Shown in pieces: positions 1 to 9,895 of a DNA stretch of 64,000 nt (position 1 is the first letter of the stretch; every line of letters begins with the position of its first letter). The translations under genes and the position numbers were made by a program. The notes beneath the pieces were generated by a model that saw only the letters and a list, made by a program, of their open reading frames with translations, did not search any database and was not told the DNA's origin. The stretch lies in NCBI RefSeq assembly GCF_030253575.1, contig NC_080562.1, positions 42,757,852 to 42,821,851 on the forward strand. Reading direction: 5' to 3'. Source of the DNA: Rhododendron vialii. Lineage: Eukaryota > Streptophyta > Magnoliopsida > Ericales > Ericaceae.

Positions 1-499
1 AAGTGCGTTGAGATCGACCTTGACAAAACGAAGAGGGTACGTCTTGTCCTATCTGGTTGACATGTTGGTAATGTTGGAGCTTAGTTATTCTTAACTTGTG
101 AAATTGTTTGTCTCAGGTATTGCATGCTACGGTAGTGAAGCAACTTGAGATTGCTCAGTTGTTGGAAAATTTGCAGCAGTCAAAATGCCATGTAAGTTGC
201 GTAGCAGTAGTGTTTGTATATTTTGTCCATGATATATGCTAGTGTATTCATTAGTAGTTTTGGCTTGAGGTCAAGTAGACGTTCTGTAGAATATCGCTAT
301 TTATATATGCATATTTTGATTTTCATATATAGAGCAACCTTTGTGGTTCAATTTAAGCCTAGAAGAGTTTAACCCCTACGAATGGTCTTTAACTCTAGTT
401 GTCCTGGAAAAGCCTTGACAACGTTAAGATACAAGGGAAACTAAAAGCTACTTCAGATGGTTATACCATGGAGAAGATGTGGTTTAGACATGCTTTGGA

Positions 500-554
<55 letters not shown>

Positions 555-815
555 ACACACACACACACACACTCATAGAATGTTTTGAATGTATTGACAC
601 TCCACTGGCGCTAGTAATTGTGGAAAAGCCGTGATAATTTTGAGCTTCTCCTATCATAGGAGAGTGTATAGGGCCTTTTTGTACTGTGGTCTCTTTTGTA
701 TACGGGCGGCATTCCCTTAATGCCTTTTGTTAATATAATCCTTTGCTTTAAAAAATATAAACAGCCTTGATAATGTTGAGGTTTGTTATTGCAGCAACGG
801 AGGCTATTCTGTTGA
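1..815 (+). CDS. 3' end of an unidentified gene (last three exons)
   Basis: The window opens inside a gene. Three segments share one reading frame: 1-36 (donor GTACGT), 117-191 (acceptor CTCAG, donor GTAAGT) and 795-815 (acceptor TTGCAG), ending in TGA at 813-815. The joined tail is 43 residues and reads as an amphipathic helix rich in Leu, Gln, Lys and Glu (VVKQLEIAQLLENLQQSK), so a coiled-coil C-terminus is likely. The frame is kept across both introns and all splice sites are canonical, which is the main support. I do not recognise the family; the 5' part lies outside the window. The last intron holds a CT/AC microsatellite. About 200-300 bases after the stop are probably 3'UTR. Confidence 0.6.
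502..573. repeat. (CT)n-(AC)n compound microsatellite
   Basis: About 25 CT units are followed by about 10 AC units inside the last intron of the left-edge gene. It should be highly variable in length and could serve as a marker. Confidence 0.95.
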
Positions 816-1286
816 ATTCTCGAAGATGATTGGAATAGGAAGATAACTACACGTGTTGATTGGCAATACGCGAGTACAATACATGGAGCAATGCTTTCCT
901 GAAAAACGTGGAGTAGTACTAGTAAATACTTGGAAAAACTGCAGGGAACCCTTTTTATTTTGATCCCTCTGTAATTTTCATTATTCCTCTCTGGTTACGC
1001 CTTACCGTTAGTGCTTGAAAGGACCTACAGCTATAGTTTTCATGGGTTCTTCTGCTACTCAGATTTGAGACATTGTAGAGAAAATGAAAATAGGTTAATG
1101 CAAAGTTTTACCATGCGGCATATTCGTTCTCTCCTTTCCCTGTTAATGCAAAGTTTTACTACGCGGCATATCCCCCATCGTTACCAGTGACTATAAATCT
1201 TGTATGGACTTGCGGATATTTTGCTATTGTAGAGCATATGAATGTTTTTCTTAATGGACCAATGTAAGGTGAACTAATAACATTTC

Positions 1287-1375
1287 ACAGAAGGGTTGGT
1301 CCGGTTGTTAATTTTAGAACCTCTAAATTAGTCGAGGTGCACGTAAGATGGTCCGGACATTCGGTTATCAAAAAA
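1287..1375 (+). mobile_element. SINE 3' fragment (Au-like tail)
   Basis: The stretch carries the tail TTAGTCGAGGTGCACGTAAG followed by TGGTCCGGACA and an A-rich end. This closely resembles the conserved 3' end of the plant Au SINE family. The tRNA-like head with A and B boxes is not visible here, so the copy is 5'-truncated or decayed. The family call rests on remembered consensus. Confidence 0.5.
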
Positions 1376-1928
1376 GGTGAACTAATTACATTAGTACTAG
1401 GGCAAAACTCTAGCATTACACGGCTTTCCAGTCTGGGCATGTTCAATGATGAGTTCAATAGCTGACAATCAGGTACGAAATTGGCATTAATGTTCATCTT
1501 CTTGAAGCGGGACCATACCTTGCATCTACTGGTACTGCTTTCCCACATGAAAACGTTACAACTATTCTAGGGCAAGTTGCATGCAAATAGACAAAAGGAG
1601 AAAAAGAAAGGTTTAAAGAGGCCGTGTTTCTCTTTATGAATTACTACTATATATTCGAACCATCAATTAAAATTTTGGTAGTGTTTGTTTTTCAGTTACG
1701 TGATGTTTGTTTTTCAATTACGTGATGAAAGATCAAATGAGTTATCGTCACACGAGAGAATAAGAACTATAAAAACTATAGTGTACTCCTAAAGAAGAGG
1801 ATCGAAGAAGAAGAGAACGACCAACCAAGGAGTTTGGCCAATGGGTATAATTACCATGAAAAAGTTTATATAACCTTCAAGTAGTATAATTCATAATTTT
1901 CTCGGCCTTTTCATGGTATCGGTTTTAT

Positions 1929-2127
1929 AAGGGAAATGATTTTCACATCCCTTTTATCCATTGGTACTCATTTTTCCCTTTTATTCATGTGAAATTACTA
2001 AATTACGCACCCTAACATCTTGAGTCACTTTTGCATGTGAATGGCCATTTGGTACTTGCATGTGAATAAGGATAAAAAAAAGGGAGTGCCAATGGATAAA
2101 AGAGGTGTGTTAAAATTATTTCCCTTT
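1929..2127. mobile_element. Fold-back MITE of about 200 bp
   Basis: The left end (AAGGGAAATGATTTTCACAT) and the right end (reverse complement AAGGGAAATAATTTTAACAC) are inverted copies that stay alignable for about 45 bases per arm. No coding capacity. I found no clear target duplication, so the superfamily is open. Confidence 0.7.
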
Positions 2128-2276
2128 TAGAATTCAATAAATAAAACAAGTAGCAACTTTGAAACAAAATTACTACTTTTTTGCATTTTCATTTTTATTC
2201 CCTTTTAGAATTCAATAAATAAAACAAGTAGCAACTTTAATTGAAACAAAATTACTATTTTGCATTTTCATATTTA
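2121..2276. repeat. 78-bp direct tandem duplication
   Basis: Two head-to-tail units start at 2121 and 2199, each beginning TCCCTTTTAGAATTC and nearly identical apart from a short indel. The first unit begins in the last bases of the fold-back element at 1929-2127, so the duplication is younger than that insertion. Confidence 0.85.
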
Positions 2277-2516
2277 TTTTATCCGCTACTTGGATTTTGT
2301 AATTTTGATTCGTACATGCTTAGATACTGTTTAAGCAGTCGTGAGTGAGCACTTAAGTGTCAATATACGAGGTTTGCCGATAAAAATGACTTTGACCTGC
2401 CATAATAATCTAACTCTACTAAATATAAATGCTAACACCTCATGGTTTGATGAAAAAACAAAATTACGTAAATCTTATAAGTTTTGATTATCAATGAAAG
2501 TATATCCTGTCATTAA

Positions 2517-2572
2517 TTTTGGAGTCCCAAAATTAATCGAGGCGCGATCAAACTCGCCCGATTGTAAAAAAA
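2517..2572 (+). mobile_element. SINE 3' fragment (Au-like tail)
   Basis: AATTAATCGAGGCGCG, a short variable part and an A-run match the tail seen at 1320-1375. No A or B box could be placed upstream, so this is a decayed or truncated copy. Confidence 0.4.
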
Positions 2573-2628
2573 ATTGGCGGAAACCATAAATCAAATCACA
2601 TTAAGTCTGTTGACACAAACTTTTGACA

Positions 2629-2962
2629 CACACAGATCTTGTACAAATCACTGTTTGGGGCCATGGGTTCCACACAAACAATTCGAGCTGTTTATTAAAT
2701 GTAAAATATTTTTTCAAGGATTTCCGTGAAAAATTAGATTAATCTGATAACTATAAGTACTTGATCAAACCTTCTAACTTTTCATTACTCTGAAATTTGA
2801 ATAAAAACTTAGATGATAGGATCAAACACACTATAGGTATCGGAATTAGCTGAATTTTTGCGGGTACCCTTGAAAAAATTTATTACATTTAATGAACGGC
2901 TCGGAGTATTTGTGTGTGATCCATAGTGGACCCCACACTGGATCTGTGCACACAATCTGTGT
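2629..2962. mobile_element. Fold-back element in the LLG promoter
   Basis: The arms are inverted copies: the left arm from ACACAGAT, through a GGGGCC core and a TTATTAAATG block, recurs as reverse complement up to position 2962. Arm length is about 130 bases with a short AT-rich centre. There is no coding capacity and no certain target duplication. It lies about 600 bases upstream of the LORELEI-like start codon. Confidence 0.75.
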
Positions 2963-3027
2963 ATATATATGGTGTGCGAGTAGCAGCGTTCTCAAATCAA
3001 ATAGCTGGCTCTGGGCAGAAAGTCTAT

Positions 3028-3390
3028 GAGTACATATGTTTATGTACATTCATCACGTACATACGTCTTTTGGGTCCGTTTCGGGTCTCAAATAAATTAT
3101 CAGAGCCGCTCATTTTGTTTAAAATAATTTGCTAACAGTCCTTTCAAATAAGCTTAATCCAGTATCGATAAGAATGTTTACTAAACTTCCAACTTTGCTT
3201 TAGAATTCAATCTTGAATTATGGGACAAAGTTGGATGTTTCGTACACATTCTAATTGATACTGGATTGAGCTTATTTTTTGTAAGGTGCATAAACAAAAT
3301 GAACGATTTCGATCATTTTTTAAGGACCCAAAACGGACCTAAAAGAGATGTACTCATTGGTACAGATAAAGATATGAAATATGTACCAGT
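3028..3390. mobile_element. Second fold-back element in the LLG promoter
   Basis: A long palindrome with two arms of about 170 bases centred near 3210. The central part is very well matched: AGCTTAATCCAGTATCGATA on the left pairs with TATTGATACTGGATTGAGCT-like sequence on the right, with one or two mismatches. It ends only about 150 bases before the LORELEI-like ATG, so it may supply part of the core promoter or leader. Superfamily unknown. Confidence 0.8.
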
Positions 3391-3546
3391 AGCACCTCTC
3401 GGCTCTAGGTGAGGAAAACCTGTTTCCGCGTTATATTTTTAATATCCAGCTCACAGAAAAGCTGTATCGTTAATTATATTTTCTGGGGAGGAGGAGGAAG
3501 AGATCTGTGCTCCTTTTCTCCGTTTTGTTTTCTACCCAGCTCAAAA

Positions 3547-5846
3547 ATGGAGCACAACAATCGGTTTTGCTTTTCTAGTTATCGAACTAGTCTCCTCCTA
3601 CTTGTCTTCGTCCTTTCGATCTGGCTCTCTGCTTCTGCTTCCATTTCAGGTGTGTATATTCAGATACTGATATCTTCAATCGCATTATTCATAGCACTCA
3701 GTAATTGTTCTTACTAGCAGTATTTTGTGATTTATTTTATAATGTCTGTATTTACTGGTATGTGGGTTTATAATGCAGATGATGTATTTGGGGATGGAGC
3801 TTCAATCGGTCGGAGCCTCCTTCAGACCAAGACACGTAATTTTCCTTTTCTTTTTACATTCTCATCGATTAAAGGGTTGATATGTACATGACCATATAAT
3901 TCTTTGACTTAAATCTTAATCCTGACTTCTATTTTGCCGTTGATCAATGGTTAGATATTTAGTTGTATGGTCAAAGATAACCTGTTTTGCTCCTGCTTCT
4001 GTATGCATAGGTACTTAGTTTTGTTTTCAGATAGGGTAAATTGACTCCTTGGTTTTTTTTCCCCCTCAGCGAAAGTCAGTAGCTTAGTAGCACGAAGCAT
4101 GAGCGGAGGCACCTAGAAGCTCCTAAGGTTGGGGGGCGCCTAAGGAGGGTATACAAATTACATATAAATACGCATATAAAATATCTTTGAATAATTAACC
4201 ATTGAAGGAAAAATGATAGTTATTCAGAATCTTCCCTATATTAATTGGTAATTATAATTATTGGAAGTTAGATATTTCAATTTGCAAAAGTTCTTGACTG
4301 ATATGATTTTCATATTCTTAATTCTACAATGGCATAACACTCTTAAAAGTAGGAGTATAACTGCCTTAAAGGCCCGATAAGCTACCATCTTAGTTCGGAG
4401 TGAGCTCCCGTCAAGCTCCCATCTTGGGAGCGCACCCATTTTAGAAGAATCTTGCTACTAAGGTCAGTAGTGTTGGTTGTAGTTAGTGAGGTTAGAATCC
4501 TATGGTGCCAACCATTGGGCTACCACTTGCAAATTGACTCCTTGTTTTGTGTTGCCTTTTTCTGGTCCAAACTCTTGGCGATGATTCCAAAATATTCCTT
4601 CAAGAAAAACCGAAGAAATAAAGAAAACATATCTCGTTAAGAATGACATTGTGACCCTCTTTGTTGGTTTCCTTGCACCGACTTCTTGAATTGGTGTTTG
4701 GTGTCATTTTTCACTTCCGCTATGGACTTTGTTGTGTAGTTGGGCTACGAATTTACCAGGACTGTATGCAAATTTCCTATTTATGCATGCAATTTTGGTG
4801 ATTAGAGGTTTTTGCAAATAAAATGTCCTGTATCTTATTCTGAAATCCACACGACACCTTATCGGGTATGTACTGGAATATGTTGTTACATGTTCTTGTG
4901 TGCAAAATTGGTAGTACTCTGGATTTGTAATTGACATCATGTAACCTTTATTATACCATCTTTGTGTGGAATCATGAGATTAAACGAACCTTATACTATG
5001 AAATCACTGATGCGAAGTGAGAAGGAATTGAATTCCAAGAATACCGGCCATCAATTTGAGCAACAAGACCAACTCCTTCGCTCCACTATTTTTGTGTTTT
5101 CTATTGCGAAATATACCATAACTTGCTTACAACGTTTTGCCAAAGCCATTGTAGCTCGTTGGTAAAAAGTTTGTTATTTAAAGTGGAGAGCAATCAGTTG
5201 ATTTTTTTCCCCCCCCTATGTTTAGTACGACCTATAAATTGATTGGATTTTTATTACATGGCTGTGAATGTTCTCTTGCAAATGATAAGTCTCTTGGTAT
5301 ATCCTAAGTTGCTAACATGTCAACATAACCATATGAAGAATTCGTATCTAGATCTTTTGCATATGTTTGTAAACTTGATAGAACTTGGTTGATTTGGGTT
5401 GCAACTGTTGTAATCTGTTGGAGAAGTTAGCATCTCTAAAGAATGATCTAATACTATCTGGCGTTGCTTGATTTGCAGCTTGCCCTTCAAATTTTGAGTA
5501 TTTGAACTACACTATCATCACAAGCCAGTGCAAAGGACCGCTGTACCCCGCAAATGTCTGTTGTGCAGCATTTCTAGAATTGGCTTGCCCTTATGCTGCT
5601 GAACTGAATGATTTAACTAATAATTGTGCCACAATCATGTTCAGCTACATCAATCTCAATGGAAATTACCCACCCGGCCTCTTTTCCAGCGAGTGCCAGG
5701 ATACCAACTCCAAGGTCGGTGTTATGTGCCCTGCAACTGCGCCAACACAAACAGCTAATGACAGTGGGACGAAGATCATATATACTCCATCCCCTTTGGT
5801 TGTGCTAACAACAGGCTTCCTCCTACTGCTATTGCGATTCTTCTGA
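3547..5846 (+). CDS. LLG1: LORELEI-like GPI-anchored protein (LLG1-type)
   Basis: Exons 3547-3649, 3779-3835 and 5479-5846 join in frame to a 175-residue protein. Residues 1-33 form a signal peptide with a Leu-rich core. The mature part has the family's eight cysteines (starting CPSNFEYLNYT, including the CC pair), the conserved ND dipeptide in AELNDL, the FSYINLNGNYPPGLF block and a hydrophobic tail ending LLLLLRFF that fits a GPI-anchor signal. Known role: LORELEI/LLG proteins chaperone and act as co-receptors for FERONIA-type CrRLK1L kinases at the plasma membrane and bind RALF peptides. The start is the only ATG before the signal peptide. Intron 2 is 1.6 kb. Two fold-back elements lie just upstream. 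Orthology to LLG1 rather than a sister copy is inferred from similarity and gene order. Confidence 0.93.
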
Positions 5847-6661
5847 AGGCTTATCATGTTATTTTCTCCATACATTGTTCTGTTTTGTTACCCTTGTAGA
5901 AATCGCTGCTTCCAAATGAATGTCTAGGCCACGATTTTCCCTTTCACTGGCCATATCTGCCGGGATTGCCCTTTTTCAATGGTGCTAAGAGCTAGTATTT
6001 GCTTTGATTTGTTGATTACCTGAGTAATTTATTAACACAAAGACTTGTGTAGAGATTAGGCTGATACTGTGTTTAAGATTCTGGACTTGGGAAGTTATTT
6101 TGTAAATTTTCCTCCTTTCCGAAGGTGGTTTATCTTGATTCTCGTGTTATATAAGTAGACGCAAAGTATGTAAATATATACTTCTGGGATTGGGGTGCAA
6201 AGGCTGTGTGTTTGATCATACTTGGTAGAATCCATTTAGAATTTCTGGCTCTAAAGGGGAGCCACCAAACAACGAAAGTCCATTTAAGGTTCTATATGGG
6301 TTTTGTGCAAGAGAAGTTATGGTTTGTAGCTTTGTAGGCAACCCTTGCTTACTGGAGAATGGAAGCTTTTCATTTTTGAAGTTGCTAATGAACTATCACG
6401 CTGAAGTAGTTCAAAAGGGGGAGGATGTTACGCACAACATAGACAAACCGAAAGTTGTCGATGATAGACAGTTCTTGAAAAGAAGGCAAATCGGAAAAGT
6501 AAAAAAAAAATGTCACTTTGGAGGTTCTCCAAACAAGAGTATTTGTAATCAGGATTGGCCTCCCTCCAATCTACATTCGGTTTATTTATGTTGCAGATTC
6601 AATGGTGGTGTTTGGAATGCAACATGCATTACGTCGTTTTTATAACATCGGTTATAAAATA

Positions 6662-6899
6662 CTCTATCTGTCCCATTTTTTATAGTCCTTTATGAAAAGA
6701 CATGTAACTTTTAGATAAATAAACAAAGTACTTTTGTATGTGATTTTTTGAGTTTTTTCGCACCAAATGAAATATCTAGATTAGTTCTTTTATTTGGTGC
6801 AAAAAAAAATTAAAAATTATGAACGGAAGTACTTTATTTTTTGTTTTGAAAAGTGCACGTTTTTTCATAAAGATCTACTATTATTTTGGGACTGGGGAG
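6662..6899. mobile_element. Stowaway MITE (Tc1/mariner)
   Basis: The ends CTCTATCTGTCCCATTTTTT and the reverse complement of the right end, CTCCCCAGTCCCAAAATAAT, are the typical Stowaway terminus. TA dinucleotides flank it at 6660-6661 and 6900-6901. Length 238 bp, no coding capacity. Confidence 0.8.
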
Positions 6900-7324
6900 T
6901 AATGCCTATTTTGAGGTGAGTAATCAAAGCCGTGCAAATTCATGACACTTGTAAGATGAATGGACTAGAATTGTTCTGCTAAACTAAATGGACAGTAGGC
7001 TAAAGACAAAAGTCAAGTAGTATTTTAGTTAATGTATGTGAGGAGAATGACGCCTATAAATTCGTAAAAACATAAGCTTTAGTCTATTTAGTCCATTTAA
7101 TTTAGTGAAAATGCACCATGCCCACTCGATAGTTACAAAATAGGTGAGTGGTTTTCAGTTTTCACATTCTCCACTTTCTTTTTTTTAAGTATATAAAAGT
7201 CTCCATTTTGGTGAACACATGCTTTATGTGTATTTTTTAAATACTAGTACAATTTACCTTACTAAATAAAATAACTAAAGAATGTACATTTCTTGAATAG
7301 GAAAGACTAAAAATCTTTAGAGAA

Positions 7325-7748
7325 TAAATTCTGCCGGACAGAGGGGGTTTTCTGCAGTATCCCTGTGGGTCTTATTCACGCATTTTTTTGGGTAATTCAA
7401 ACCGTGTATCTTGTAAGACCTGTAAAAATAATATATCTACGGAAAAATCAGCTTGTCTGGACATTGATAGCTATGTCAAAAATTGATTTCTAGACGAAAA
7501 AATGGATTGCCTGGATCTGTCAACTGTTTTTTAAGTTAAACTGTTCACAACCGTTCATTTTTTCGTCTAAAAACACAACTTTTAACATATCTATCGATGT
7601 CCGAATAAGTTGATTTTTTACGTAGATACATTATTTTATAAGTCTTACAACATACATGATTTGAATTATTCAAAAAAATGCACCAAGAAAACCCACGTGG
7701 GGTACTGGCGGAAAACCCCCTCTGTCTGGATGAGTCAGACAGAATTTA
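7325..7748. mobile_element. Fold-back element, family A (copy 1)
   Basis: Both ends read TAAATTCTGYC...AGAGGGGGTTTTC in inverted orientation. The whole 424 bp is palindromic, with inner blocks such as TCAGCTTGTCTGGACATTGATA repeated as reverse complement. A second copy with the same ends sits at 59288-59723. There is no coding capacity; superfamily not resolved. Confidence 0.8.
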
Positions 7749-7828
7749 CACTCAAAATCTTAACCCATATGGTGATTAAGGCATGTCTCATGCATGAATC
7801 TTCTTGTTAACTCATACTACAAGGCCCG

Positions 7829-7937
7829 GCTAAATACAACTGCGAATTTACTACATGTAGCCAATTCATAAAAGGAAATTCCAAAAATTTCCTTTTATGA
7901 ATTGGCTACATGTAGTAAATTCGCAGTTGTATTTAGC
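7829..7937. repeat. Perfect inverted repeat with 52-bp arms and 5-base loop
   Basis: Arm 7829-7880 (GCTAAATACAACTGCGAATT...) is matched without a single mismatch by the reverse complement at 7886-7937, separated by CCAAA. It would form a perfect hairpin as RNA. Outside the arms the flanks (AAGGCCCG and AGCACCCT) do not match perfectly and give no clear target duplication. It may be a young miniature element or a small-RNA-producing hairpin. Confidence 0.95.
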
Positions 7938-7955
7938 AGCACCCTACTTCAAAGC

Positions 7956-8058
7956 TTTGCTCAAGTTTTAAATTGAGAAGTGAGATTGGTTCCAATAAAT
8001 TCATACAAAATTTTGCTCAAGCTTTGAATTGATGAGTGAGACTGGTTCCAATAAATTT
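7956..8058. repeat. 56-bp tandem duplication
   Basis: Two head-to-tail units begin TTTGCTCAAG at 7956 and 8012 and share GGTTCCAATAAATT near their ends. A few substitutions separate them. Confidence 0.8.
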
Positions 8059-8297
8059 AACGACAGCACGCGTTAGCTAACCCAAATATTTGAATTATTA
8101 TTATTACACCATACCATAACAGCAAAAGGTGTGAAAATAGCCGGGACCCCACCAACGCAGTTATCTCCTTGTATTGTTGCAACCGACTTGTATTTTTGCG
8201 CTAAAACCTGTCCCTTTCGTTTCATCTGTTTCTTGATCATGACGCTGAATAAAGTTAGATAGGACATATTAAAACCATTAAACAATATAGATATATA

Positions 8298-8300
<3 letters not shown>

Positions 8301-8332
<32 letters not shown>
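8301..8332. repeat. (CT)16 tract at the WD40 gene leader
   Basis: A CT tract directly precedes the likely 5' leader exon of the WD40 gene. CT-rich tracts near transcription starts are common in plants; a promoter role here is inference. Confidence 0.9.
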
Positions 8333-8336
<4 letters not shown>

Positions 8337-8569
8337 GATTCATCGCGATCTTCTCACCCTAAAATCATTCGTCTTCAATAACGAGTGATTGATTTCCCAT
8401 ACTAGTAGTAATACCAGATCGATCGAGGTCGTACGAGCTCGATCGCAGCTTTTGGATCCGCTCTTTTATACACAGGTCAGAAATTCCGCTAATTTTATTG
8501 GTTTTCTCTCGCTTATTTTTTGTGCGTCTTTATGTTTTGCGAAAGCCGGACCTTTTTCATCTACGCATG

Positions 8570-8618
<49 letters not shown>

Positions 8619-9895
8619 TCTTGAATTTTCTAGTTTTGGAGGAAGTATTCAGTTGTGAGTTGTATTGGAATATGTCGAATTACGCTGTGAACGAAGTGTA
8701 ATTGATTTTAGGTGTGGAGTTAATTGATCGTTTTGTTATGTCTTATGAGATTCGTGATTATTCCTCTTTGGTGTGTAATTAATATGCATTTCCCTTCTTG
8801 TACTCTTGTAAAATCTAGGTTTTTGGTTGTTGCATGCACGTGTTTGGAGCCCCGCTTGATCTTTCTTGACATTTCGTTTCGACGAGCCTCGATTTTGTGA
8901 TTTGTTTTTATCACTAAATGCACGGTTCTGTAGCGCTTCCGCTAAACTAATTGGACTAAAGCCCATGTTTACACATGCTTACTAACCCCAGAAGTTCTTC
9001 AGTATGCTCACCAGTCACCAGTAAGGGAACACATGATAGTTTAAGGTTGGCTTTGTCGTACTAGGCACGCCGTGTGCATGTAATTAGGCGTGGCCACGTG
9101 GGGATGAAAGAATGAGTCTTTACCATCAATATCTCCAGACACGCAGTCTTCTTTATCCTGTGAGCATAGCGGCGATCAGAAAATGTGAATGACAGTTGAA
9201 GCCGACTTTACCTTGTTTTTATAGTTCAATGGTTGAAGTAGGACCAGCTATCTTTCTACCAGGTTAAGTAAGGAATAGTGAATGGTTTTGCAGCTAGGAT
9301 GGGCTTCTTCTTATCAAGAACTACAGTAGTTCGAAAACATTCGAACTTTTTGTGATGCCCCATGTTTTGTAGTTAGACTTTTATCGCTTTGGCTGAATGT
9401 TGAGCACTGGAACTTGGTAGCATTGGATGAATGTTGAGCCCTGGAACTGGTTTTACTCTTGGAGACTAAGTGTCGAACCTTTTTTTTTTTTTGTTAAATT
9501 TTACCAAACAAACACGGAGGATCAAGGAAAAACCTTCCATTTACGTGCACATAACGCCTAATTCTACTAAAATCTGCTCCTAAATGTCAAGATGTGATGT
9601 TGGGGTTCATCCTTATGATGTTGAATGGAGAATTGGATCATCTAGTTTGAAAATTGTTTATGTTGAAAGTTCTTTAACATCCATCTCTTCCATATTAGTG
9701 CAGCAGCCCAGTTTTGTAATGTACGTCAAATTGTTTGGAGTGAGTCTTCTATTGTTTGCTTACTCATGATCTCCAGATTTCCATCATTGTGTTTTGTCCG
9801 GTACTGAGTGGCACTAAGTGCGAGTTGAATTTTTATCTCGTTGTTTTTGCTGATTCCTTCTTGAATCATGTGGTCCAGGATTCTAGTCACAGACC
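8333..9895 (+). other. 5' leader of the WD40 gene with a leader intron
   Basis: No open frame leads to the WD40 start from the left, yet a good donor (CACAG/GTCAGA at 8475/8476) and a good acceptor (GTCCAG/GATTC at 9878/9879) lie before the ATG at 9896. I infer a non-coding first exon ending at 8475 and a leader intron of about 1.4 kb. The intron contains a second CT tract at 8572-8615. The transcription start is not determined. Confidence 0.5.
8572..8615. repeat. (CT)n microsatellite in leader intron
   Basis: About 22 CT units, inside the proposed leader intron of the WD40 gene. The Ser-Leu runs it encodes in open frames are artefacts of the repeat. Confidence 0.95.

Noticed and set aside
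6319-6645. A 108-codon plus-strand open frame after the LLG gene
   Set aside because: No recognised domain and no link by splicing to the LLG gene; it ends just before a Stowaway element.
8389-8701. Overlapping open frames with long Ser-Leu runs
   Set aside because: They are produced by the (CT)n microsatellite in the WD40 leader intron.
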